In this document: positions 7,382 through 14,328 of the stretch, piece by piece
How the letters are laid out: every line of letters begins with the position of its first letter
Numbering within the stretch: the first letter of the stretch is position 1
From: a virus
Strand: one strand, 5' to 3'
IMG/VR virus record: IMGVR_UViG_3300045282_000016
Location: 1 to 25,783 of that record
Length of the DNA stretch: 25,783 bases
The notes under the pieces: generated by a model
Databases searched by the model: none
What the model saw: the letters and a program-made list of their open reading frames with translations, nothing else
What the model was told of the DNA's origin: nothing
Translations under genes and position numbers: made by a program

Positions 7382-8620
7382 TTACAGGATATTGCTGACA
7401 GCTGCCTTGCGGTAGTAGAAGTTCACACCTGCGCCAACGTTCGTGCTGTTGCCGACGAACGGGTTTTCCGCGATCGCGTAACGCGACTTGAAGCCAATCG
7501 CGCTTGAGAAGTTCGACGGATCCGTTGCACGGAACAATTCCAACGGGATGTACGGAGCGTAGTAAATGCCTGCGTCCCAGCTCGAAGCACCTTTGTAACC
7601 GACCAAATAACCATCGGCACCGAGATACGGGTCGACATAGACCTTGAAGCGTCCAGCCGTACCAGCATAGGTTGCACCAGTAGCGTCGACATCCAAGCTG
7701 GTCATGCCAGCCAAGACCGGAGCGTAATCCAAGATGCCTGCCATTGCCAAGGCCGAAGCCACGTCAGAGCTGACGATCAAGAAGTTACCCTTACCACGAC
7801 GGCTTTCGAGGGCGATCTTGTTCGCATCACGTTCGATAGCGAACCATAGACCCTTGAAGCGTTCTGCACTCCAACGACCGTCTGCGTCAGCAGTCAAGTC
7901 GAAGGTACCTGGGGTTGAAGCAAACTGTGCACCGACCTTAGCAGCCTTGAAGGTCGTACGGACCACTTCACGGTTGAGTTCGGCGACCAATTCGTTGGTC
8001 AACACGTTGATCATTTCGCCTTCAGCGTCCAAGCCATGAACACGCTTCAAGTCCTGCGCGAGTTCGATGCTGTAGTCGGCACGCAACTGGCGGGTACCAG
8101 CAGCAATGCTTGCCTTGTCGATCTTGATACCGACAGATGCCCACGGGTCGGTTTCACCGACTTCACGAGCCTTGCCTACACCAGTGGTGTACGTACCAGA
8201 GAACGGGTTGTTGCCGGCATGGGTACCAGTACCGCTGTAACCAGTGTCAGCTTCATTGATTGCCAAGATTTCTGCACCACCCTGCGGAGCGGTGTTCGGC
8301 GGCGTACCGGCCGAAGTAGCGCGCAAGCAGAACAGCAAGCCAGTCGGCATGGTCATCGGCTGCACGCCGAGGAAGTCATACGCGATGAGCTTCGGAGCCA
8401 TACGGCGAACCATGCTCACCAAGACCGGGTCCCAACCTTGGAGCGGGCCAGAGCCAATCGAGCCAGCAACCGAGACGGCTTCCGGCAAGTACTTTTCGGT
8501 ATTCTCCAGGAGAACTGCGGTAACCTTGCGGCGATGCGGATCCTTGATCTCGTCAGCGGACGCTTCGTTCAGAACAGGTTCCCACTTCTCCAGAAGGGTT
8601 TGTTCAGTTTCATGAGACAT
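7382..8620 (-). CDS. 23: Major capsid protein (T4 gp23-like)
   Basis: A 412-aa HK97-fold major head protein (T4 gp23 is 521 aa; shorter versions are common in distant T4-like phages). Diagnostic blocks are TLLEKWEPVLNE at the N-terminus, DPHRRKVTAVLLENTEKYL, WDPVLVSMVRRMAPKLIAYD, GVQPMTMPTGLLF, and near the end YAPYIPLELFRATDP with SRYAIAENPF. The gp21 protease probably removes the first 47 residues at LPE|A (Glu47), which fits the L-x-E cleavage rule. The ATG at 8620 has AGGAGA five bases upstream. A late promoter stands at 8664-8671 and a strong terminator follows, so capsid mRNA can be made as its own unit. No gp24-type vertex gene is seen next to it. Confidence 0.97.
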   Translation of the reverse strand: MSHETEQTLLEKWEPVLNEASADEIKDPHRRKVTAVLLENTEKYLPEAVSVAGSIGSGPLQGWDPVLVSMVRRMAPKLIAYDFLGVQPMTMPTGLLFCLRATSAGTPPNTAPQGGAEILAINEADTGYSGTGTHAGNNPFSGTYTTGVGKAREVGETDPWASVGIKIDKASIAAGTRQLRADYSIELAQDLKRVHGLDAEGEMINVLTNELVAELNREVVRTTFKAAKVGAQFASTPGTFDLTADADGRWSAERFKGLWFAIERDANKIALESRRGKGNFLIVSSDVASALAMAGILDYAPVLAGMTSLDVDATGATYAGTAGRFKVYVDPYLGADGYLVGYKGASSWDAGIYYAPYIPLELFRATDPSNFSSAIGFKSRYAIAENPFVGNSTNVGAGVNFYYRKAAVSNIL

Positions 8621-8663
8621 TGTGTTCTCCTAGATCTCTCTAATAAATGAATCGGATTACTGG

Positions 8664-8671
8664 TATTTATG
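8664..8671 (-). promoter_or_regulatory. Late promoter for gene 23
   Basis: CATAAATA on the minus strand, one base from the T4 late consensus. It sits in the 58-base gap between genes 22 and 23, 44 bases before the ATG. Confidence 0.8.
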
Positions 8672-8678
8672 TTTTGAC

Positions 8679-9425
8679 TTATTTCTTACTAAGGACGCGC
8701 AGAGCACTTACGTACTTGCCTGTGTCCTCAGTCTGCTTCAGAGCTGCAGCCGCTGCCTTGGCATCGACCTGTTCGTTGAGCATTTCTTCTGCACCCTTGT
8801 CGGCCGGTTCCTTGACCTGTTCGAGCATCATGGTGACGCCTGCTTCGAACTCGTCCTTGCTGTCAAAGGTAACGGCTTCCATGAGCTGGCGAACCTTCTC
8901 GACCTGGGTGTCTGCCAAGTTGCGAGTCTTGTTCAAGAAGAACAATTCACGTGACTGGTTTTCGAGCAAGGTCTTGTTGGCCTCTAGCTCGCCGAAGATC
9001 TTTTCGTAAGCTGCAACGGACTCTTGGAGCTTGGTGGTCATTTCGGTCAAGCGTGCATCTTCATTGACCGAGAAGCCGTTCGACTCGAACGCTTCCTTGA
9101 TCATATCGAATGCACCCTTCATGCGGGCATACTCATCGGTCTTGACGAGCTGCTCTTTGTTCTCTTTGATGAACTCTTCAGCCACGTAATCGGTGTACTG
9201 ATCGAGCTTGGCGGTCAACTCGGCTTTGATACCGTCGCCGTAGGCCTGACCTTTTTCCGTCATTTCGAGAATCAGAGCATCGCCCCAAGTCTTGGTTTCT
9301 TCTTTGAGAGTCTCGATTTCTACCTTGTGGGCGTCAACCAAACCTTGAACCATTTCGTTCAACTTGGTGATGCCTTCCTCAGAGAGACCAAACTCTTCTT
9401 GGAGAGCCTTCAATTCTTCGTTCAT
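8679..9425 (-). CDS. 22: Prohead scaffold (core) protein (T4 gp22-like)
   Basis: A 248-aa, mostly acidic, highly helical protein in the fixed position between protease 21 and capsid 23 (T4 gp22 is 269 aa). LQEEFGLSEEGITKLNEMV opens it, long heptad-rich helices fill the middle, and it ends TGKYVSALRVLSKK, a C-terminal pattern shared by T4-like scaffolds. It forms the prohead core around which gp23 assembles and is then degraded by gp21; several potential L-x-E or M-x-E sites are present (for example LLE, MLE). Its ATG at 9425 overlaps the gene 21 stop (ATGA). A perfect late promoter lies 88 bases upstream, inside gene 21. Confidence 0.87.
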   Translation of the reverse strand: MNEELKALQEEFGLSEEGITKLNEMVQGLVDAHKVEIETLKEETKTWGDALILEMTEKGQAYGDGIKAELTAKLDQYTDYVAEEFIKENKEQLVKTDEYARMKGAFDMIKEAFESNGFSVNEDARLTEMTTKLQESVAAYEKIFGELEANKTLLENQSRELFFLNKTRNLADTQVEKVRQLMEAVTFDSKDEFEAGVTMMLEQVKEPADKGAEEMLNEQVDAKAAAAALKQTEDTGKYVSALRVLSKK

Positions 9426-10126
9426 AGCTGTTTAGCTCCGGTGTGTAATTTGATGAGACGTTGGAACAGTTCCAGCATCATCTCATCATCTAACTTTCTG
9501 GTTTTCACAAGTGTATTTATATCTTGTTTGATTTCTTTCTCGTGTTCAACGAGAAGACCGTTCTCCCAGACCCATTCCTTGTTCTCCATCAAGGCAGTCA
9601 GATATGCATCTGGTGCGCTTGGATCAGAGACGATGTCTCCTGGGCTGATGAGTTTGAATGTCTGGACGACACGGGTGGACTCACCACGGCTTTCGTAGAG
9701 CTTGGTCTTGCCAAGCGAACGGGTGCTGATACCCATCTGGACGCCAGCATCCATGAGGCCAGCCACGATGCCACCGTTCGGTGTGCCTGTGGTGACTTCG
9801 GCGCGAGCGATCCAGTCGTTGCCGTTCTCGAGAAGCGAGACGAACTTGTGCGAGACTTCTTTGTAGTCGTTACGTGGATCTGTCGGCGGATGGTTCAAGT
9901 GACCAACCGAACGACCAAGGGCCATATCCTCGCGGATGTAGCGCTCGATCTCTGGGTTGACCAGAGCCTTCGGATAAACACGACCGTTGCGATTCTTGAT
10001 CTCAGTCTGGATGGATACACCCTCTAGGATGTATTTCTTTTGGCGAGTGACCTTGCCAGCAACTTCGACTTCCTCGTAGAGGATTTCGTTCTTGATGTCG
10101 TCAATGCGTTCGACTAGAATTTCCAT
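9422..10126 (-). CDS. 21: Prohead core protein protease (T4 gp21-like)
   Basis: A 234-aa serine protease of the T4 gp21/herpesvirus assemblin-like family (T4 gp21 is 212 aa). It opens with beta-rich sequence including YILEGVSIQTEIKNRNGRVYP. The likely catalytic histidine is in GHLNHP (His76 or His79) and the nucleophile in MGISTRS (Ser134), matching the family pattern; a third residue cannot be assigned by eye. It matures the prohead by cutting scaffold, capsid N-termini and internal proteins after short motifs ending in Glu. The ATG at 10126 lies three bases after the stop of the 300-aa His-rich gene. Late promoter TATAAATA lies within its 3' end. Confidence 0.94.
   Translation of the reverse strand: MEILVERIDDIKNEILYEEVEVAGKVTRQKKYILEGVSIQTEIKNRNGRVYPKALVNPEIERYIREDMALGRSVGHLNHPPTDPRNDYKEVSHKFVSLLENGNDWIARAEVTTGTPNGGIVAGLMDAGVQMGISTRSLGKTKLYESRGESTRVVQTFKLISPGDIVSDPSAPDAYLTALMENKEWVWENGLLVEHEKEIKQDINTLVKTRKLDDEMMLELFQRLIKLHTGAKQL
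9514..9521 (-). promoter_or_regulatory. Late promoter for gene 22
   Basis: A perfect TATAAATA on the minus strand, identical to the T4 late consensus. It lies inside the 3' end of gene 21, 88 bases upstream of the gene 22 ATG. T4 likewise makes extra scaffold and capsid mRNA from internal late promoters. Confidence 0.85.
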
Positions 10127-10129
10127 AAC

Positions 10130-11032
10130 TTAATCTCTTGACCAGTAGTCTTTCTTCAAATGGTTCTCGAGGTGCTTCTTGGCATGTTCGAGTAGATGAT
10201 TGGCGTGGTGGAATGCTTCGTGGGCATGGGCACGATCGGTGTGCTTGTTTGCCATATCTTCGTGATGATCAGCTTTCGCTTTGTCTGGGTTCGGACCTGA
10301 CCAAGCCTTCTTGGCTTCTGCCTTATGGAAATCGGCTGCCTCGTGATGAGCCTTTGCGTGCTCTTCCTGTTGAGAAGACCAGGTAGAGCCACCGTGACCG
10401 CTTGTCACAGCGTGGTCGAGATGATGAACGCCCTTCGACTCATTCTCTCTCTTGTAATGATCGACAGCGTGATTACCATATTCTTTTGCCTTGGCCTCAT
10501 GACCCTTGGCGAGTTCTTTGTGATGCTCTTCGACTGGCTTGTGATCAGATGAATACGAAAGCTTCTTGTGCATCTCTGCAGCTTCATCGTGTTTCTTCTG
10601 TAGGCCACGAGCTTCTTCAGAAGTCGAAGTCTTCTTGACTGCTGTATGAGCCTCGTGGTCCATCTCGTGTGAACCGTGTGGTTCGAGCTTACCAGTGCCA
10701 TGGTGGATCTTGGCAACGACCTTGTGACCATCGTGGTAGGTCGATTCATGGCCGCCCCACTTGCGAACAGGTTGGAGACCTTTCTCGGCGACTTCTTTGT
10801 GTGCAGATTCGAGGTTCGACTTGTGCTCAGCCGGAGTCACATCGATCTTTTCTTTGCGTGAGTATCTCGAGTTTGCCTCGTGATTGGCATTGAACTTGTC
10901 GTCGTGGCCGCTCTCGTGCTTGAAATGCACGTCGCGCTTGCCTACCTTGGTGACCGTACCGTAGTGTTCACCCTGCTTGAAATGTTCGCCGGGCTTCCAG
11001 TCTTCTTTCATGAACTCTTCGAACGATTTCAT
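10130..11032 (-). CDS. Histidine-rich putative internal head protein (300 aa)
   Basis: An extremely hydrophilic protein with about 44 histidines (about 15%) plus many Lys, Glu and Ala. It starts MKSFEEFMKE|DW, strongly resembling the capsid-targeting sequence of T4 internal proteins (MKTYQEFIAE|A), which gp21 cuts after Glu. After residue 120 it is built from loose helical repeats of the form HH-x3-A-x2-H-x3-A, for example HHKELAKGHEAKAKE, HHEAADFHKAEAKKA and HHEDMANKHTDRAHAH. It occupies the T4 67/68 position and overlaps the 97-aa gene upstream (ATGA), directly before protease 21. I infer a core or DNA-associated protein packaged in the head, with histidines possibly binding metal or DNA. 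I do not recognise a named family; the function is unknown. Confidence 0.8.
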   Translation of the reverse strand: MKSFEEFMKEDWKPGEHFKQGEHYGTVTKVGKRDVHFKHESGHDDKFNANHEANSRYSRKEKIDVTPAEHKSNLESAHKEVAEKGLQPVRKWGGHESTYHDGHKVVAKIHHGTGKLEPHGSHEMDHEAHTAVKKTSTSEEARGLQKKHDEAAEMHKKLSYSSDHKPVEEHHKELAKGHEAKAKEYGNHAVDHYKRENESKGVHHLDHAVTSGHGGSTWSSQQEEHAKAHHEAADFHKAEAKKAWSGPNPDKAKADHHEDMANKHTDRAHAHEAFHHANHLLEHAKKHLENHLKKDYWSRD

Positions 11033-11322
11033 TTCAGGTCCTTCTTTTTCTTCTCGATTCTCATGAGAGACTCGTGATAGTGTTGTAGATGTTCGGCCGC
11101 AGAGCGATGGTGCTCACTCATCATGTGATGATTGTGAGCTTTGTTTGCATGAGCTTGAGCTTCACTGGCTGGGAGACCTTTTTCACGGGCCGCTGCCGAG
11201 TGCTTCTCATACTCTTGACGATGTGCGTGTTCTTCTTGCTTATGCTGCATGACATCGTAGCCGCTCTTGAAAGCGCCAGCACGATAGTTCTCAAGCATCG
11301 CAAATTCTTCGAATGACATCAT
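11029..11322 (-). CDS. Small histidine-rich putative internal head protein (97 aa)
   Basis: A 97-aa protein with 13 histidines. It starts MMSFEEFAMLE|N, which shares SFEEF and a nearby Glu cut site with the 300-aa neighbour. The rest is one or two amphipathic charged helices (HKQEEHAHRQEYEKH, then HHRSAAEHLQHYHESL) ending in a KKKK cluster. It resembles a single repeat unit of the neighbouring protein, so a duplication origin is plausible. The ATG at 11322 overlaps the stop of the preceding gene (ATGA); a second ATG follows directly at 11319. The position between portal and protease matches T4 genes 67/68, small prohead core proteins, but sequence similarity to those cannot be claimed. Confidence 0.78.
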   Translation of the reverse strand: MMSFEEFAMLENYRAGAFKSGYDVMQHKQEEHAHRQEYEKHSAAAREKGLPASEAQAHANKAHNHHMMSEHHRSAAEHLQHYHESLMRIEKKKKDLK

Positions 11323-12104
11323 AGTCCGAGACCCTTGCGGTAACGCATCGCCTTCTTGCTCTTGCGAGCGATTCGAACTTTGAACGACTGGCCCTTGGCT
11401 CTACGGGTGCGGACTGCTTGACGTAGCGCCTTGCGCATCGTCGCAACCTCTGCACCGGTGATCTTCTGGCATACCTTACCTTCCGGGTACCACTTGTATC
11501 CAGGAGCGCACTGCATTTTGATGCGCTTCTTGCCGCGGAAATTGACCTTCACCTTGCGGGTCACTTCAAGCATGGTGGCATCTTCCACCGAATCTTCTTC
11601 GTTGAGCGGTGCTTCGAAATCTTCGTCCACTTCCACTTCCGGCGAGTCATATGTGACCAGGTACGGTTGGAGATAGATGAACACGTCATAGACAAAGTCG
11701 TAATCGAATTCGATCTTGTCGAGGTCGATTGTGGTGTCGTCGACATAGCCTTCCGGACGATGCTCTGAATAGGCTTCGATGTCGTAGGTCAAGACATTGT
11801 CGTTGGCTTCGAGTTGATCGCAGAAATTGATAACTGCCAACTTGTTCGTGAACGTGACATTGAGGCAACCATTCTCATAGGTGCCATTGTCACCACCCGA
11901 AACCTTGGACAGTGCGTTCAAGTCGGCGACGACCTTCATCTCTTCTGGATTCGTCATATCATTGTCGTCGAGTTCCAAAGCCTGACGGCCTTCGTATTCG
12001 AGCAACGGAGAGTTCTGGATGGCTTCGTCAAGGCGCAATGCCAGCATATCTTTGAACTTGCGTCCAAAGTCTAGAGCATTCAGGTTATCTAGCGATAGTG
12101 TCAT
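11319..12104 (-). CDS. Head-cluster protein with acidic middle and basic C-terminal tail
   Basis: A 261-aa protein between portal 20 and the His-rich genes. Residues about 100-180 are strongly acidic (VEVDEDFEAPLNEEDSVED). From about 185 the chain becomes basic: VKVNFRGKKRIKMQCAPGYKW, a second Cys in GKVCQKI, then a tail dense in Arg/Lys (RQAVRTRRAKGQ, RIARKSKKAMRYRKG). Comparable Cys-x-GYK followed by an Arg/Lys tail is something I recall from T4-like genes beside 20/21. The tail suggests contact with DNA or the acidic scaffold. It is coupled to gene 20 by ATGA and to the 97-aa gene by another ATGA. The function is not known. Confidence 0.8.
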   Translation of the reverse strand: MTLSLDNLNALDFGRKFKDMLALRLDEAIQNSPLLEYEGRQALELDDNDMTNPEEMKVVADLNALSKVSGGDNGTYENGCLNVTFTNKLAVINFCDQLEANDNVLTYDIEAYSEHRPEGYVDDTTIDLDKIEFDYDFVYDVFIYLQPYLVTYDSPEVEVDEDFEAPLNEEDSVEDATMLEVTRKVKVNFRGKKRIKMQCAPGYKWYPEGKVCQKITGAEVATMRKALRQAVRTRRAKGQSFKVRIARKSKKAMRYRKGLGL

Positions 12105-13681
12105 TGATTTAGTTCCTGCTCTTCTACTGCGGCCTTGATCTTGAGATCAGGGAGTTCGTCGCGTTCCTTATCCATTCTCTTGCGCTCGTTCTGGATATCT
12201 TCGTCCGTCATTCTCAAGACCGTCTTCATGATGGTTTCTCTTGAGTAGTACTTGCCGATGAGTGGATCCACACGAGTGAGAACGTCTACTCGATTATTTA
12301 AGATCTCTGCCTCTTTGTACTCGACAAAGGCATTGTCCTCTGTGTACTGCCAGGCGAGCGATCCCTTGATCTCATCCCAATCAGACGCCGTGATGATGTT
12401 CTTCAGGATCAGTTGGGTTCTGAGCAAATCTTCCAAGAAGACCACGAAACGCGAACGCAAGAGTTGTAAGTATTTGGCGAAACGATATTCGTCGCGCTGA
12501 ATCTCAATACCCTTACCGAACTGGAAGGTTTGTGGTTGATCGCCGAAGCGACTTCTTGGAACGCCGAGTGCGCGCCAGAGTTTGTCGCGCAGATATGTAA
12601 CTTCTTCGAGAATGTCTTGTGACTGCTGGCCTTCGATCGTCTGGACTTCTGTACCACGTTCACCGTTGCGGCGCGGCAACCAGTAGTCTTCCATCATGGA
12701 AAGAACAGAGCGCTTGTCGGCCAAGGTACCAGTCTTGGTGTCGTAGACCATCTTCGACCTGAACTTACCCATCAGGTCCTTCATGTAGGCTTCGGCCTTG
12801 TTCTTCTGGAGACCAGAGACGTCGACGTAGAATGCACGACGAGCCGGTGCACGGACGATGCGGAAGATGACCATTGCCTCTTCCATCATTTTCAGGTTGT
12901 TGTATGGGACGATCGCTTTCTTCAAGTAGCCGACGTATTGCCCGAGATTACGGTCAAACTTGCCGGAATTGATGTAGGTGATCTGATCCTTGTCGATCTG
13001 GAGACCTTGAATCTGGACTCCGTAGTTCAACTGAATCGTCTGGCCAAGTGGATAGGCACGTGGATCGAATGCGCTGTAGATGAAGACTTCGCGCACCTTG
13101 GTCATGTCATAGGTGCCGTCAGTCGGGTTCGGCATCGGGAGGATGCGGACGAGACGGATCTTCAGAGGATCGATAACCGATACCTTCTGGATGCCGAGCT
13201 TCGGCTTCTTCTTGTCGATGATCTTGTGGAGATAGAGTTTGGCATCGACATACCAGTCGTCAAACCACTGAATGCCCTTTGAGTCGAAGTCAATCAACTC
13301 ATACAGATAGTCGTACTCCTCGGCGATCTTCTTTCGAATGCCTTCAGAGATTTCGGTTTCCTCTTTGAAATCGATCTCGATGGCCTTCTTTTCGGGCACG
13401 TCAAAGATGAGGATTTCGTTTCGAATCTCTTGGAGAGCTTCGTCGACTTCAGCCGCAGCGGCGAGATCACGATAGCTGCCGATGAGTGCGAGTTCATCAG
13501 CAGGTGTCTGTGATAGTTCGAAGGGAACAGATGCGACGCCGCCACCCGCTGCACCACGAAAGTGCATATCGGATAGAACGCGCTCGGACGTTGTCTCTTT
13601 ATCGAGGTTGAAAGTGAGCAGCTCTTGTGGAGACTGCTCTTCTGCTCGACTCTTGAGTTTGTAAGGACTAAACAGTTCCAT
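12101..13681 (-). CDS. 20: Portal vertex protein (T4 gp20-like)
   Basis: A 526-aa protein, almost the same length as T4 gp20 (524 aa). It forms the dodecameric portal through which DNA enters, on which the prohead is initiated and to which the neck binds. Family blocks visible include IQWFDDWYVDAKLYLHKII, ARRAFYVDVSGLQKNKAEAY, RSKMVYDTKTG, MMEDYWLPRRNGERGTEVQT and LGVPRSRF. The ATG at 13681 has GGAG five bases upstream and is preferred over the TTG just before it at 13684. The end overlaps the next gene by ATGA. No anomalies. Confidence 0.97.
   Translation of the reverse strand: MELFSPYKLKSRAEEQSPQELLTFNLDKETTSERVLSDMHFRGAAGGGVASVPFELSQTPADELALIGSYRDLAAAAEVDEALQEIRNEILIFDVPEKKAIEIDFKEETEISEGIRKKIAEEYDYLYELIDFDSKGIQWFDDWYVDAKLYLHKIIDKKKPKLGIQKVSVIDPLKIRLVRILPMPNPTDGTYDMTKVREVFIYSAFDPRAYPLGQTIQLNYGVQIQGLQIDKDQITYINSGKFDRNLGQYVGYLKKAIVPYNNLKMMEEAMVIFRIVRAPARRAFYVDVSGLQKNKAEAYMKDLMGKFRSKMVYDTKTGTLADKRSVLSMMEDYWLPRRNGERGTEVQTIEGQQSQDILEEVTYLRDKLWRALGVPRSRFGDQPQTFQFGKGIEIQRDEYRFAKYLQLLRSRFVVFLEDLLRTQLILKNIITASDWDEIKGSLAWQYTEDNAFVEYKEAEILNNRVDVLTRVDPLIGKYYSRETIMKTVLRMTDEDIQNERKRMDKERDELPDLKIKAAVEEQELNQ
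12295..12302 (-). promoter_or_regulatory. Possible internal late promoter in gene 20
   Basis: CTTAAATA on the minus strand, the same octamer found before genes 18 and 19. It lies inside gene 20, 191 bases upstream of the basic-tailed head protein gene, and could boost transcription of the 67/68-position genes and protease 21. It is inside coding sequence, so chance is possible. Confidence 0.4.
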
Positions 13682-13707
13682 CAAGGCTCCATAGTGTAGC
13701 CGGATGT

Positions 13708-14250
13708 TTAGTCAGTGAAGTCTGACGACCATCCGTTGATCGCGAAAGAGACCGACTGCTGCATCACGGTATCATTTTCACTGTATGACAACTGAATCTC
13801 ACCTACCGCGGTCGGGAACATTGCATCAATCTTGTAACGATTGGTGATCTGGTCTGCACGGTCAAGGGTGAAAATCTGTGCCGAGGCAAAGACGTTGATC
13901 GGGTTCACGCGATCTGGTGTCGTGACATTGGAATGGAATCCGAGGATACCATTGTGCCACTCTTCGAATGCCTTGCGACCGAGGAAGTCGTTGTCGATAA
14001 GAATGTTGACTTGCCAGTCATTGAACGTCTTGTCACCTGGAACCTTGACAGGGCGACCCATGAACGGGATTTCAACAATACCGATGGTGGACTCTGGGAT
14101 CGAGGCAGCGATGCACGTAAAAGAAATCTTCTCAGATGTTCTCAGTGCGTTGCTGACGAAGTTTGGAAACGCGATCTCAACTCTGTAGCGGTTCGGGCGA
14201 GCGCCGCCGCCACGGAACTGGGCCAAGAAACTCATAACATCTGCGGTCAT
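13708..14250 (-). CDS. 19: Tail tube protein (T4 gp19-like)
   Basis: A 180-aa tail tube subunit (T4 gp19 is 163 aa) that stacks in hexameric rings to form the DNA conduit inside the sheath. The N-terminal RPNRYRVEIAFPNFV, the PFMGRPVKVPGDKTFNDWQV block, and the C-terminal MFPTAVGEIQLSYSENDTV are characteristic of the family. The ATG at 14250 has AAGGAG eight bases upstream. A late promoter lies at 14315-14322, in the gap after gene 18. The gene stands alone between gaps rather than overlapping, as suits a highly expressed product. Confidence 0.95.
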   Translation of the reverse strand: MTADVMSFLAQFRGGGARPNRYRVEIAFPNFVSNALRTSEKISFTCIAASIPESTIGIVEIPFMGRPVKVPGDKTFNDWQVNILIDNDFLGRKAFEEWHNGILGFHSNVTTPDRVNPINVFASAQIFTLDRADQITNRYKIDAMFPTAVGEIQLSYSENDTVMQQSVSFAINGWSSDFTD

Positions 14251-14314
14251 TTGTGATACTCCTTAGTGGTAATGGTTGAATCCCCCAGGACTCAACCTAT
14301 ACCGGATCCTTTGA

Positions 14315-14322
14315 TATTTAAG
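14315..14322 (-). promoter_or_regulatory. Late promoter for gene 19
   Basis: CTTAAATA on the minus strand in the 78-base gap between genes 18 and 19, 65 bases before the gene 19 ATG. The octamer is identical to the one before gene 18. Confidence 0.75.
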
Positions 14323-14328
14323 CTCTTT

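Noticed and set aside
8036-9698. Plus-strand frames of 204 and 224 aa opposite genes 21-23
   Set aside because: They are fully antisense to capsid, scaffold and protease genes, have no ribosome sites and resemble no protein.
13682-13684. TTG start for gene 20
   Set aside because: The ATG at 13681 is adjacent and better spaced from GGAG.
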